The translations under genes were made by a program, and so were the position numbers. DNA of 64,000 bases from Odoribacter lunatus (lineage in GTDB: Bacteria > Bacteroidota > Bacteroidia > Bacteroidales > Marinifilaceae): the NCBI RefSeq assembly GCF_943193135.1, contig NZ_CALPCZ010000004.1, positions 57,369-121,368 on the forward strand. The letters run 5' to 3'. This document shows positions 1 through 9,399 of the stretch, in pieces. Every line of letters starts with the position of its first letter. The first letter of the stretch is position 1. The notes beneath the pieces were generated by a model, which saw nothing but the letters and a program-made list of their open reading frames with translations, did no database searches and was not told the origin of the DNA.

Positions 1-38
1 TCAGAAGGTTCCACTACAAATTCTAATGTACGTTTCAT
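1..38 (-). CDS. Start of an unidentified gene, cut by the window edge
   Basis: On the minus strand an ATG at 36-38 opens a frame that runs to the first base of the window without a stop (MKRTLEFVVEPS...). Only about twelve codons are visible, too few for identification. It follows the LytTR-type gene in the same direction, with a ~190-bp AT-rich gap. It may equally be a chance frame. Confidence 0.3.
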   Translation of the reverse strand, partial: MKRTLEFVVEPS

Positions 39-230
39 AAATTTCAATATTAAAGTTAATAAATATAGCACACTTACATGGCTACCTAATAAACGGTATT
101 ACCAGTACCCAAATAGTTTATTCTAAGATTTTATAAATAAAATAATTACTTAGCCATCACCATCAAAAGTATTATCCAGGTGAATCAAAGGAAATAATAG
201 TTGATTTTTTCATGATTAAAAAATTAAATT

Positions 231-554
231 TTAATGGGCTGCATTTATAGTGGCGTCCCCCTTTTCACTTATATTTTTACAACGATGCCAACATCTACGA
301 GAAACTTTTAAACTGACATTATTCACCAAAACAACATGCCGAGGTTTGTGAGTAACAGTTTCAACAAAATGAGGATTAACCCAAGTAGTCCTATTTATTC
401 TAATAAAGCCGCTTTCTTCCACACTCTGCTGCACTCTATCTGAGGCTTCCATTTCTATTTTATCGCAAATAGAATATGCTACTGCTAGATCTTCCCTAAA
501 TATGATATAAATAATATTACTTATCAACTTAGAATATTCCGTTGATTCCGCCAT
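231..554 (-). CDS. Small LytTR-type DNA-binding protein
   Basis: The 107-aa product carries, from about residue 48 to the end, the second half of a LytTR fold. It reads GFIRINRTTWVNPHFVETV, then a short strand, then SLKVSRR, matching the family pattern of a G-F-x-R-I-x-R-S/T motif, V-N and a terminal S-R-R. No receiver domain is present, so if it binds DNA it does so as a stand-alone regulator. It begins 4 nt after the small secreted protein at 559-951 and is probably co-transcribed with it. The N-terminal ~45 residues are short for a full LytTR domain, so a truncated regulator is possible. Confidence 0.6.
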   Translation of the reverse strand: MAESTEYSKLISNIIYIIFREDLAVAYSICDKIEMEASDRVQQSVEESGFIRINRTTWVNPHFVETVTHKPRHVVLVNNVSLKVSRRCWHRCKNISEKGDATINAAH

Positions 555-558
555 ATTA

Positions 559-951
559 TTATAAACTAAAGTAACCTACCCAATGACGAATATTCTCATT
601 TTTAATATCTATCGTATAGTTTCCTATTGGCAAATCGGAAACACTAAATTTAAATGTTCCTATATCCGCATTAATTTCTTTGCTATATTGAACCATATTG
701 GCACCATCTATTATTTGAACAGAAATGCGGCCCATTGTTGGGTTATTAAATACCATAATCATTTGTTGCATATCAACATTGAATAATAGCTGAATCAATG
801 GTACACTACGAGTTAAAAGTTTATCATCTTCCGTATAAATATCTCGTAGTATTATTTCTTCATCCGATACAAGATTTTCTTTTGCTTCACAATAATAAAA
901 ACAAATACATGTGAAAAACAATACTTCTATAACTAACTTTATTTTTCTCAT
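559..951 (-). CDS. Small secreted protein, DUF3244-like
   Basis: The 130-aa product starts with a basic N-terminus and a hydrophobic stretch (residues ~5-20) typical of a signal peptide. The rest is a predicted all-beta domain ending in a segment (GNYTIDI...) like the bacterial secretion-associated beta-sandwiches grouped as DUF3244 in Bacteroidales. The role is unknown; the family is exported. It is the first gene of a probable two-gene unit with the LytTR-type protein. The assignment rests on size, signal peptide and beta pattern, not on a search. Confidence 0.5.
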   Translation of the reverse strand: MRKIKLVIEVLFFTCICFYYCEAKENLVSDEEIILRDIYTEDDKLLTRSVPLIQLLFNVDMQQMIMVFNNPTMGRISVQIIDGANMVQYSKEINADIGTFKFSVSDLPIGNYTIDIKNENIRHWVGYFSL

Positions 952-1100
952 AACGATTTAAGTTTTATGATTTATTTGTGTTCAAAAATAGACGAATATT
1001 TCTAAACATCGCCCTATCAGCATCTATCAAGTCCCCATAAAACAATTTGATTATAAGATTATTACAATAATAAAATCTAACACGTTCTAATAAGATAACA

Positions 1101-1132
1101 AAAGGCGAAAACCGACATCGATTTTCGCCTTT
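1101..1132. terminator. Hairpin terminator downstream of the TPR regulator
   Basis: AAAGGCGAAAA (1101-1111) pairs with TTTTCGCCTTT (1122-1132) across a 10-nt loop. Read on the minus strand it lies 20 nt past the stop of the TPR lipoprotein and is followed by a T-rich run, so it probably ends that transcript. It could also work in the other direction. Confidence 0.7.
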
Positions 1133-1153
1133 ATTTAATTCAGAAGTAAAATT

Positions 1154-2866
1154 TTAACGTGATTCTGATTTCAAATATTCCAATACTTCTTTGATATAAA
1201 CGGTAAGGGATTTTTGAAGACCCATTCTTTTACCCAATCTGTTGCAACGGACATATACATTATCCACTCTGATGTTATACAATATACTTATCTCCTGTGG
1301 AGAAAACCCGGAACTTACGAAAGCACACAATTCAAGTTCGTCTTTGGTTAAATCGTGGTTCTCCTTAAGATAATCCATAATTCCGAAATAATTTTCATTT
1401 ACAATGCTCACCAAATCGACAAGCGTATGCCGGGTCAAGGTATTGATATTTACCAATTCCTTCACCTTACGTGAAAACAAAGCATCCGGTTTTTCGTTAT
1501 CTCCGTATTGATATAATAGGTCGGATATCTGTTTGATAATTTGCAACCTCCGCACCAAAGCTTTTTTCAATTCTTTTTCCTTTTCAACGGATTCATTCAG
1601 CCTCCCGATAAAATCATTCCTATTCTCTTCGTATTTCTGATTAAGTTCTTCTATAAAAGCTACATAATGGTCTATCTGTTCCTGCCTTTGTCTTAATATT
1701 TTTTTACGCCGAATCGTAATAAAAACAAAAAACACGATACTCAATACCACCATAAATAATAATACCAATACCCATATCGTTTTTCGGTTGCTATCGATTT
1801 GCAGACGGTAATTTTGATTCAGTAACTGTTCATTGCGGTATTTTTCTTCGACTTGTGTGATATTATCCTGTCTCACTTTGTTGTTTAACGAATCAGACAA
1901 CTTTTGAACAATCAAAGCATATTCATAGGCCTCTTTATAGTTTTTATTATTCGCCGCTATCTTCCTCAATTGATAATGAACTGCCAACCGTTGCTTCAGA
2001 GAAAGAGTGAAAGAGGTATCCGCCAGTATCCGATTCAGATAAAACCGGGCTGAATCATCGCGATTTTCATGCAAATAATAATCGGTTAATCCGTAATAAT
2101 AAAGGAACTTATTCTGCTTTTCCCTATAAACCTGACCTATCAAATCTTTTGCCTCCCGATATTTATGAGAATCAAAATATATAGGAATCAAACATTGATT
2201 CACATAGGTATAAAACATCATATCCCCTCGTTGCCTCGCTTTTTCCTGGGCTGTTAAATAATAATAAAGACTACTATCCGGTTGCCCCATCCTCAAAAAA
2301 CATTTGGCAATACTTGCCAATTGATAATTAGAATTTTGTGTATCTTGAACAGAAATAAACTCGTGCTCTGCTTTTTGAAAATAATACAATGCTTTAGACG
2401 TTACATATTGTTCATAATAAAAACTTCCCAATTCATGATAAATCAATCCCAATAATTTCGTAGCATTCGCTTGCTGTGCATATTGTTCTGCCGTAACAAG
2501 ATAATGAGTGGCTTTTTGTATACTATCCGAAAGTCCGGTGATTTTACCTTGATAATAATTAATCTTAGCTATTTTAAGGAAATCATCGGTATGTACATAA
2601 TAGTTCAGTGCAATTCTAATCATAGAATCAGAGTTCACAGCGCGCATGGTTTTAAAAGAGGCTTCCGTAATTAATAGAGCATAGTCAGCTCTATTTTTCT
2701 TCGTCCTCATCTCTCCTATATTTAACTTATTTAAAAGAAGGTAAGCACTATCCGGATTCTGAGGCAATATCCGTTCTATATCGGATAAATACTCCTCCAC
2801 CCTATGCTTCTCATGACATCCAGCCAAAACAGTCAAAAGAAGAATAAAAAAAACTATTTTATACAT
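1154..2866 (-). CDS. Tetratricopeptide lipoprotein with C-terminal HTH, probable membrane-linked regulator
   Basis: The 570-aa protein starts with a lipoprotein signal peptide whose lipobox reads LAGC (Cys17). Residues ~30-340 are helical repeats of TPR character (for example ALYYFQKAEHEF and the PDSSLYYYLTAQEKA unit). One membrane segment lies near 362-386, a coiled-coil stretch near 390-450, and the C-terminal ~65 residues (LTKDELELCAFVSSGFSPQE...) resemble a LuxR-like helix-turn-helix with a stop-and-count segment. This architecture is common in Bacteroidales TPR regulators of the DUF6377 kind. Lipobox and DNA-binding-like end sit on opposite sides of the single membrane segment, consistent with signal transfer from periplasm to DNA. 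Ligand and targets cannot be inferred. Confidence 0.7.
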   Translation of the reverse strand: MYKIVFFILLLTVLAGCHEKHRVEEYLSDIERILPQNPDSAYLLLNKLNIGEMRTKKNRADYALLITEASFKTMRAVNSDSMIRIALNYYVHTDDFLKIAKINYYQGKITGLSDSIQKATHYLVTAEQYAQQANATKLLGLIYHELGSFYYEQYVTSKALYYFQKAEHEFISVQDTQNSNYQLASIAKCFLRMGQPDSSLYYYLTAQEKARQRGDMMFYTYVNQCLIPIYFDSHKYREAKDLIGQVYREKQNKFLYYYGLTDYYLHENRDDSARFYLNRILADTSFTLSLKQRLAVHYQLRKIAANNKNYKEAYEYALIVQKLSDSLNNKVRQDNITQVEEKYRNEQLLNQNYRLQIDSNRKTIWVLVLLFMVVLSIVFFVFITIRRKKILRQRQEQIDHYVAFIEELNQKYEENRNDFIGRLNESVEKEKELKKALVRRLQIIKQISDLLYQYGDNEKPDALFSRKVKELVNINTLTRHTLVDLVSIVNENYFGIMDYLKENHDLTKDELELCAFVSSGFSPQEISILYNIRVDNVYVRCNRLGKRMGLQKSLTVYIKEVLEYLKSESR

Positions 2867-2955
2867 AAACCACGCGATTAAGAGAAAGTAGCGGTTATAA
2901 AAATAGTTATAAATTATAAATAAACAAACTATTATTAATTATCAAATATTAATCC

Positions 2956-2963
2956 TATTTTTG
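2956..2963 (+). promoter_or_regulatory. Bacteroidota -7 element for the HAD phosphatase gene
   Basis: TATTTTTG at 2956-2963 fits the TAnnTTTG -7 consensus and ends 20 nt before the ATG at 2983. No clear -33 TTTG is seen at the usual distance, so support is partial. Confidence 0.4.
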
Positions 2964-2982
2964 AAAATAAAATACAATAAAA

Positions 2983-3639
2983 ATGAAACGACTCGTCATA
3001 TTCGATTTGGACGGAACACTGCTTAATTCGCTGGAAGATTTGAGAGCTGCCGCCAATTATGCATTAAAATGTTTCGGATACCCGGGACACGATTTGGAAG
3101 CCTATCGGTATTTTGTCGGTAACGGTATTACCAAACTAATTGAACGAGCCCTCCCCACCAACGCAAGAGCAACAGAAAATATCATGCAGGTAAGAAAGGT
3201 GTTTATTGACTATTATCAAGCGCATAAAACGATGCTGACCCGCCCTTATCCGGGAATATGCGAGTTGCTGTATCTGTTACGCCAACGGGGAATTATCCTG
3301 GCGGTTGCTTCCAATAAGTTCCATGAAGCGACCTGCGACCTGATTCATTTTTATTTCGGAGACAATACTTTTGATGTGGTCTCGGGACAAAAAGAGGGTA
3401 TTCCCGCCAAACCACATCCGGATATGCTGGAACATATATTGAAGGTAACAGGAGTAAAAAAAGAAGAGGCCCTATATGTGGGAGACTCGGAAGTAGATAT
3501 GCACACAGCCACAAACTGCGGCATTGAATCTGTCGGAGTTACGTGGGGATTCCGTCCCCGTAAAGAATTGGAAAGCAGCGGAGCAAATCATATCGCAGAC
3601 CAACCTGCGGACATCATAAACTGGTTAAAAGAATCATAA
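2983..3639 (+). CDS. gph: HAD-superfamily phosphatase, phosphoglycolate phosphatase type
   Basis: The 218-aa protein has all HAD motifs. Motif I DLDGTLLNS is at residues 8-16, with the nucleophile Asp and acid Asp in DxD form. Motif II is VASNK (~106-110), and motif III/IV is KPHPDML followed by YVGDSEVDM (Asp pair). A helical cap sits between motifs I and II, as in the Gph/PGPase group, which clears 2-phosphoglycolate formed during DNA repair or other small phosphate esters. The substrate is not fixed by sequence. Its stop overlaps the convergent uracil-DNA glycosylase-family gene by 6 bp, so the two 3' ends are shared. Confidence 0.8.
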   Translation: MKRLVIFDLDGTLLNSLEDLRAAANYALKCFGYPGHDLEAYRYFVGNGITKLIERALPTNARATENIMQVRKVFIDYYQAHKTMLTRPYPGICELLYLLRQRGIILAVASNKFHEATCDLIHFYFGDNTFDVVSGQKEGIPAKPHPDMLEHILKVTGVKKEEALYVGDSEVDMHTATNCGIESVGVTWGFRPRKELESSGANHIADQPADIINWLKES

Positions 3640-4218
3640 TAATCCCAACTCCTTGAACATCTGCCCGTAAACAGCGGCTTTTTCCTCCAAAGGTTTCGGA
3701 TAAGCCCTCGAAGAAGAAGGCATGCGATATAATCTTAAACGACGAGCAAGATAATCAAATTCGGCATACTCTCCCACTTTGGGTGCCACCACGGGAAGCA
3801 ACTCCAACAAAGTATCGGTGGCTTTCTGGCCGGTAGTCACAATAGCCCGGCACGAAGAAAGAAACTGCAACGCCTTTTCTATATCCAACGGTTTTATCAC
3901 TTCCAGATACTGATCGGAGGCATTCCCTTTACGCCTCACAATCTCCACCGCCGTATCCGACAGAGCAATTCCCTTCTCTGTCAAAAAAGCACATATACGT
4001 TCTTTGTCAAAAGCCTTCTTTGTTTCTGAAAGAAAATACTCTTTATTCCCGTAAAAAACAATTCCCATAATCCTCCACATATCATTCTGCAAATTGGGAT
4101 AATAAAAATCCATCGACCACCTTGCTTTTTGCGGAGGAAAGCTACCCAACATCAATATGCCAGCCCCTTTCGGGAAAAAAGGCTCCAAAGGATGTATTTC
4201 CGACAGACTGTTTTCCAT
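3634..4218 (-). CDS. Uracil-DNA glycosylase superfamily protein
   Basis: The 194-aa protein opens with GAGILMLGSFPPQKARWSMD; the GSFPP segment takes the place of the glycosylase active-site loop in the Mug/UDG-like superfamily. The next segment, DFYYPNLQNDMW, is typical of the short Bacteroidales members. Residues ~108-120 (RAIVTTGQKAT) form a strand-turn like the conserved GxxA segment, and MPSSSRAY near residue 165 resembles the HP(S)S leucine-loop motif with His replaced. The likely role is removal of uracil or deaminated bases. The ATG directly abuts the stop of the upstream receptor gene (TAAATG), so they are probably co-transcribed. Substrate range is uncertain. Confidence 0.7.
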   Translation of the reverse strand: MENSLSEIHPLEPFFPKGAGILMLGSFPPQKARWSMDFYYPNLQNDMWRIMGIVFYGNKEYFLSETKKAFDKERICAFLTEKGIALSDTAVEIVRRKGNASDQYLEVIKPLDIEKALQFLSSCRAIVTTGQKATDTLLELLPVVAPKVGEYAEFDYLARRLRLYRMPSSSRAYPKPLEEKAAVYGQMFKELGLL

Positions 4219-6702
4219 TTAAAACTCGTCTTCCATTTGATTCATCTGATTGCTGTTCTCTTGTTGAGAAGAACGGGCACGTTGCGATTTACGTCCCATC
4301 TGCATATTTCCGAAACTATATGTAAGAGTGAAACGCACCGTACGCCCCATTCGCCAGTTTTCACTCTTTTGGGCAAATCCAGCTCCGGAAGTTTCCGTCT
4401 TCCATTTCCGTGAATTCAACAAATCCCGACCATTAATACTCATACTGAGTTTCTTATCCAAAAACGATTTTCTCAAACCGGCATCCAAGGAATAATTTGC
4501 ATCCCGATGTCCCTGGGCTATCAGTTGGCGGGAGTTGTAATTTCCTGTTAATTGCAAAGAAAAAGAAGCCGGTAATGCCACATTGGCAATCATCCTCGCC
4601 GTCCACGAAAAATCCTCATTCCCTTCCCCTACAACCGGTTTTTCCGCACCTTCCGGCAAATAAGAAAATCCATCCAGCTTGCTATAATATAAATTTAATG
4701 TGGTCGTCAAATCCAATACCCGTCCGAAGTTATTTTTTGCAACGAACTCAGCTCCGGCAGACTGTGTCTGTGCCACATTCTCAAATGTACTCTTCATTAT
4801 CTGGTCCTCAATATAACTAATTCGCTGAATAACATCCTCCGTATTCCGATAATACAATGAAACGGATAACGTATGATTATCCCAATTCTTAATATAATTC
4901 AATTCATAGGAATTGGAATATTGCGGAGACAAATAAGGATTACCGAAAGAGATATTCGTAGAGTCGGTAATATTCAAGAACGGATTAAGCTGTCCTCCCC
5001 ACGGCCGGGAAATACGGCGCGTATAATTCAATTGAATCTCATGTCCGGCAGGCAATTCATAAGAAAGAAATACACTGGGGAATAAACTGAAATAATCATT
5101 TTTATGCCACGGTTTATCTCCTTTCGTCTCACCATATCCCAATGATTTTGTTGTAACCTGCGAATACTCTTCCCGCAAACCAAGCTGAAAGCCGAACTTT
5201 TCAATCCGTCCGGAATAAGTAAAATAAGCCGCATGAATATCCTGATCATAGAGAAAACGGTTATACAACGCCGGATCAGGAGTAGCCTCCGCCTCCGTCA
5301 GTCCCGAAAAAGTCTCTACCGGGCTATTTTGACGCGAAAATGTTCCTTTGTATCCCGCTTCAATTTTACTATTTTTACTAAATTCATTCAAATAATCACC
5401 CTGCACCTCCCAGGAATGAGAACGCACATCATTTTTCTGTCGCTGGTAAGAATAAAATTCAGCCCCATCCGTAAATAGCGAATATTGATTGTAGACACTG
5501 GCTCCGTCCATATTCCATTTATTCCAGGAAACAGACAAATCCAAATTACTCTTCTCACTGAAATCATGTTTATATCCCAACTCTATATTTCCACCGGTCA
5601 TATCATTATCTGAAGTTGAAATACGGGTACTGTTGATAAATGACCCCGGTACGGAACTTTCATAAAAAATCCTATTTTTCTGATAACGTCCTCCGAACAT
5701 ACCGAATGCCCCCCAATTAAAATGATCCTTCTTTGTCAAATGATAAGTCAAACCTGCACGGGCAAACAACGGTCCACCGTGTCCGTCATTTTTTGAATGT
5801 TGGTTTAAATAAGAAACAGCCTCCCCTGCCTCATTTAAATTATTACGCTTAGACACGCCTCCCCCTTCAAACATTCTCCTCCGATATCCCAGGCTAGCAT
5901 AAGCATCCCATTTCCCGGTATTAAAATTGATATTACCGCTGGCATTCCATCCGCCCCGCGTATCCACCCCGGCTTGCAAACTTCCGTAATAACCCGCCTT
6001 TCTATCCTGTTTCAGTACAATATTGATAATTCCGGAAGTTCCCTCCGGACTATATTTTGCCGAAGGATTGGTAAGCACTTCTATTTTTTCAATACTTTCC
6101 GCAGGTAATTGCTCCAAAATCTGTGCCCGGTTATCTGCCGAAAGTCCGGACGCTTTCCCATTAATCCAAATTGTCACACTAGAGCTCCCTCGCAAAGACA
6201 CTTCTCCGTCATTATCCACTTCGACAGAAGGAATATTACTCAACACGTCACTTGCCGAACCGCCTGTAGAGGAGATGTTTTGATCTACATTAAATACCTT
6301 TTTATCTATTTCAAACTTCATCTGTGAACGCTGTCCGGTAATCTTCACTTCCTCCAGCATCTGGCTATCATTTTTTAAAGAAAGAGCCGCAAAATTCACA
6401 TCTTTCTTTTGCGGCGTAATAGTAAAATTCTTTTCCAATGTATTATACCCGATAAATGAAACGACCAAAACATAGGAACCCGGCTCCAGATTCGCTATAT
6501 GAAACATTCCCATCTGGTCCGTAATTGTACCCGTCAAAGGTGTCGGAGAATCCACTTTCCGTACACCAACATTTACAAACTCCATCGCCTCTCCCGTTTT
6601 TCCATCCGTTACCTTTCCTTTTACACTCCCGATTCCTGCTGCCCATAACTCCATTGGTAACCACACAACTACCCACAAAATAGCAATAACTGATTTTTTC
6701 AT
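4219..6702 (-). CDS. TonB-dependent-type outer-membrane receptor
   Basis: The 827-aa protein has a signal peptide (residues 1-21). A carboxypeptidase regulatory-like beta-sandwich spans ~25-110 (KGKVTDGKTGEAMEFVNV), followed by a plug domain (~120-235; ASDVLSNIPSVEVDNDGEVS, then GTSGIINIVLK). The C-terminal beta-barrel ends in TLTYSFGNMQMG plus a polar tail rich in Gln, Asn, Ser and Met. This is the outer membrane beta-barrel receptor type (OMP_b-brl_3) rather than the SusC type: no SusD partner is next to it. The cargo is unknown. The tail after the barrel (~35 residues) is unusual in being very polar. It is the first gene of a probable two-gene unit with the UDG-family gene. Confidence 0.85.
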   Translation of the reverse strand: MKKSVIAILWVVVWLPMELWAAGIGSVKGKVTDGKTGEAMEFVNVGVRKVDSPTPLTGTITDQMGMFHIANLEPGSYVLVVSFIGYNTLEKNFTITPQKKDVNFAALSLKNDSQMLEEVKITGQRSQMKFEIDKKVFNVDQNISSTGGSASDVLSNIPSVEVDNDGEVSLRGSSSVTIWINGKASGLSADNRAQILEQLPAESIEKIEVLTNPSAKYSPEGTSGIINIVLKQDRKAGYYGSLQAGVDTRGGWNASGNINFNTGKWDAYASLGYRRRMFEGGGVSKRNNLNEAGEAVSYLNQHSKNDGHGGPLFARAGLTYHLTKKDHFNWGAFGMFGGRYQKNRIFYESSVPGSFINSTRISTSDNDMTGGNIELGYKHDFSEKSNLDLSVSWNKWNMDGASVYNQYSLFTDGAEFYSYQRQKNDVRSHSWEVQGDYLNEFSKNSKIEAGYKGTFSRQNSPVETFSGLTEAEATPDPALYNRFLYDQDIHAAYFTYSGRIEKFGFQLGLREEYSQVTTKSLGYGETKGDKPWHKNDYFSLFPSVFLSYELPAGHEIQLNYTRRISRPWGGQLNPFLNITDSTNISFGNPYLSPQYSNSYELNYIKNWDNHTLSVSLYYRNTEDVIQRISYIEDQIMKSTFENVAQTQSAGAEFVAKNNFGRVLDLTTTLNLYYSKLDGFSYLPEGAEKPVVGEGNEDFSWTARMIANVALPASFSLQLTGNYNSRQLIAQGHRDANYSLDAGLRKSFLDKKLSMSINGRDLLNSRKWKTETSGAGFAQKSENWRMGRTVRFTLTYSFGNMQMGRKSQRARSSQQENSNQMNQMEDEF

Positions 6703-7454
6703 ACTCTTTTGTATATATTTTCTGATTCAACATTACTATTGACAAATTCCAATACGCAAGGTTTATTATATTTTTTATTTTTTTAGACAATCTCCCCACC
6801 TACAATACAAAACAATCCATACACACTCTCTATAAGAAAGAAATACAGCCAGAACGAATCTTTTTCCGTTCTGAGCTGTTCCAGAACGGAGATGATTCGG
6901 ACTTGAAACGGAGAAATAACGGCAATGAACCCTCAAATCACACTTATGGAACGAAGAAAAAAGAGAAGAAATTACTTTTCGACGCAGCATATTGACATCA
7001 CTAACTACCAGTGCCCGTTCATTTTAATCGGTACAACCCTTATTTTTACAACTTCACAGAATGTGGAGACAAATGCAAATCGTTATTCATCAGCACATTC
7101 CACATACGTGTTGTACTGCACTTTTTCAGCCATTTTGGAAAATCCCGTCATCAAACACAAACCGCTAATTGACAGAAGATTCCCGCATTAATGTTACAGA
7201 ACGCTTGGTATGACAAATGTAGTATTTTTCTTGGAATTGCATTTACAAAAAACGATTTTTTAATCGGTCATATTTTGAACAGAAAACATATCAGACATAC
7301 TTTAGTATTCAAAAAATATCTACATTTTCACAATACCCAAAGAACACAATTGTTTACATACTTAGTCACGGACAAGATTACACCTTTGAAAATTGTCAAC
7401 TTTTTCAGTTCAAGTCAGTAGATCTTAATGATTAAGAAAACTATTTTAATTTAT
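6703..7454. other. Intergenic stretch between receptor and AbiE locus; one strong palindrome
   Basis: No convincing gene is seen in these ~750 bp; frames here are short and lack family motifs. A perfect 8-bp palindrome, CCGTTCTG (6866-6873) and CAGAACGG (6882-6889) with an 8-nt loop, lies ~165 bp upstream of the receptor start and could be an operator or hairpin. A 22-bp sequence at 7217-7238 is repeated exactly at 9643-9664, on the other side of the AbiE genes. The stretch probably contains the left boundary of the accessory island. Confidence 0.5.
7217..7238 (+). repeat. 22-bp direct repeat, copy 1 (left of AbiE)
   Basis: The core GTAGTATTTTTCTTGGAATT and two preceding bases are identical to 9643-9664. 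Similarity continues weakly for ~25 bp beyond (xxAAAAAxCGATTTT). Read on the minus strand, both copies translate to a peptide containing IPRKILH, so they may be scraps of a common coding element. They flank the AbiE pair. Confidence 0.6.
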
Positions 7455-8255
7455 CTATTGTCTATTTTGCAACCTATCAATTAACAGTGAGCGAACAACT
7501 TCATAACCCTCTTGAGGATTAAAGTTTTCATCAGGACGAAGTAATTGTTGAGTATCTCCTAAAAATTCTTCATCCTGCATTTTATCTTCCATATTAATAA
7601 TAAACTCCTTGTATGTAGGAATATGATCAACCACGAAACCCATATATTGATGATAGCATTTCAGTACATTATCAATATTAAGTTCTTTGGTTGTCAAAGC
7701 TTTATATAAATCATACAAATCTCTTCCTTTTCGTCTCTGATATAATGCTCTAAGTTTAGTACCTACAAGTTCATCAAGCTGGTATGTGAGAACATTGCAT
7801 TCTCCTTGATACCACTTATTTGAAACAGAAAATGGTATTTTTTGCATTGGCAATACATTGAAGTGTTCCTTGCAGTTTATTTCCACCTTCAAATGAATAG
7901 GTACAACAGGAGGTATTTCAGATTCCATCCTAAATATCAAAGTGTTATTGTTCTTTTTTTGTTTAACCTTCGGTTCCCCAAGAAAAGACAATGCATCTCT
8001 AATATGGTCGTATGTCTCTTTAATCGGTTCTGCTTTAATCTGAACCAAGTCAATATCCTCACTATAACGAGGTTGAGACGAAAGATATAGTTTGTGCAGA
8101 GCCGTACCACCACGAAATGCAAGATGAGAAGCCAAATACTCATTTTTATAAATTTCAGTTAGGGCTCTACAAATAAGCAGATCTTGTTCTACCTGTTCTG
8201 ATTCAGTCCAGGGAACAACTTCATTCCATTCTCTAATCGCAAATTCGGGTATCAT
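7455..8255 (-). CDS. abiEii: AbiEii-type nucleotidyltransferase toxin
   Basis: The 266-aa protein has the nucleotidyltransferase signature of the AbiEii/AbiGii family: FRGGTALHKLYL near residues 47-58, then PRYSEDIDLV (~62-71) with the Asp-x-Asp pair that binds metal. A third acidic strand (HLKVEINCKEHF) lies near 121-132, and YQLDELVGTKLRALYQRRKGRDLYDL near 158-183 is the conserved helical signature that follows. AbiEii toxins transfer nucleotides (shown for relatives acting on tRNA) and cause abortive infection. The gene overlaps the upstream antitoxin gene by 4 bp, the usual antitoxin-first order. Confidence 0.85.
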   Translation of the reverse strand: MIPEFAIREWNEVVPWTESEQVEQDLLICRALTEIYKNEYLASHLAFRGGTALHKLYLSSQPRYSEDIDLVQIKAEPIKETYDHIRDALSFLGEPKVKQKKNNNTLIFRMESEIPPVVPIHLKVEINCKEHFNVLPMQKIPFSVSNKWYQGECNVLTYQLDELVGTKLRALYQRRKGRDLYDLYKALTTKELNIDNVLKCYHQYMGFVVDHIPTYKEFIINMEDKMQDEEFLGDTQQLLRPDENFNPQEGYEVVRSLLIDRLQNRQ

Positions 8256-9064
8256 TCGTCTATTTCTATTTCTTGGTTAATAATTACTTTCCATTTCTTA
8301 TCAATCTCACAATCTTCTGTTGATTTACCAATTTTGAATGGAATATTTCTCATTGTTAGGGAAGCAGAAATCTTGGATTTAAATCTATCTGCAAGATCTT
8401 CTCTTTCCAAAATGGATTCTAATATATATCCCAATCTTTGATAGATTGGGGTCGGTGCAAGGTCGAAAAAGTCTTTATCTAATTTGTCAAAATCAATACT
8501 ATCGACTAATTCATTTAGGACAGTACACACCCTATTTAAACCTCCTATGTGTTTTTCATTTTCTATTAAATCTATGGCTGTCAATTCTGGAGATGCTACA
8601 TTCACATAACCGGATTGAGCCTTATGTTTTCGTATATACTTTTCAGGAATATCTTTCTTAGAGAAGAAAAGAATAGAAGTGCCAGTTTTGGTTGTATTTC
8701 TCAATTTGGGAGCCACTGTCATTACAGAAAAGGTTTGTGCCCTCTGATGGGATGCTCCATAGAAAGATGCAGCATTTAGTAAACTGACATAATACTTCTT
8801 GTTCAAAAATGACATTAACGCATCTATGTAAAACACCGGTGGAATAATCGCTTTTAGGGCAAATTCAATCGGCATGATAACATAAAAACCTTTCCAAGGA
8901 GAAATAATTTTCTTCTTTATAGTTAGGCGATATAACGAGGTTCTAATATAAGCATCACTAAATTGAGGAAAGTTGCTTTTAACATTCTCAATTGTGAAAG
9001 TGTAATAGCCTCTCATTACCTTTTCATCAATCCAATCTGATAAACTATAATCTTGCCGTTTCAT
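8252..9064 (-). CDS. abiEi: AbiEi-family antitoxin with N-terminal winged helix
   Basis: The 270-aa protein has an N-terminal winged-helix segment (~15-65; FTIENVKSNFPQFSDAYI, then SPWKGFYVIMP). A domain with SLLNAASFYGASHQRAQTF (~93-111) and TSILFFSKKDI follows, the pattern of the AbiEi C-terminal antitoxin domain. AbiEi proteins neutralise AbiEii without stable contact and repress their own promoter through paired inverted repeats. The AT-rich region 9065-9125 upstream holds ATTGC/GCAAT-type half sites that could serve. It is the first gene of the operon. Confidence 0.8.
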   Translation of the reverse strand: MKRQDYSLSDWIDEKVMRGYYTFTIENVKSNFPQFSDAYIRTSLYRLTIKKKIISPWKGFYVIMPIEFALKAIIPPVFYIDALMSFLNKKYYVSLLNAASFYGASHQRAQTFSVMTVAPKLRNTTKTGTSILFFSKKDIPEKYIRKHKAQSGYVNVASPELTAIDLIENEKHIGGLNRVCTVLNELVDSIDFDKLDKDFFDLAPTPIYQRLGYILESILEREDLADRFKSKISASLTMRNIPFKIGKSTEDCEIDKKWKVIINQEIEIDE

Positions 9065-9123
9065 AGATTCTGCAATACGATTGCGAATATAATCAATTTA
9101 TGATGATTATTGCAACTCCATTG

Positions 9124-9399
9124 CTAATTATTTCGTTCTGTATGGTAATATTTGTTGTTTCTCTTACTTTTCAATACTATAAATAGGTTGATTCCACGCT
9201 TTTTTCTCTGATACAAACTCACCAACACTCTTTGCCTTATCCTACTCGCCTCATAGGTGTTCAACCTAAATGCAAGGGCAATGACCATTTCAAGGCCGTA
9301 GAATGTAGCCAAACTTTTAGGTGTCGCCAATTTGCATAGTTGGGTGGTTGTAGGGCAAAGTGTGCCACTCCTGTAAAAATCTATGGAACAAACTAGCAA
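9124..9399 (-). pseudogene. Decayed fragment resembling the middle of a RhuM-family protein
   Basis: The minus-strand frame contains FYGLEMVIALAFRLNTYEA followed by SRIRQRVLVSLYQRKK. This follows the RhuM/virulence-protein pattern Y-x-L-x-x-I-I-A-V-G-Y-R-V-x-S, then a residue stretch ending F-R-x-W and a terminal L-x-x-Y. The match to the family is by motif only, the expected N-terminal part is absent and the conserved Trp is lost. A separate RhuM N-terminal remnant lies at 31258-31513. It is read as a relic, not an active gene. Confidence 0.4.
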
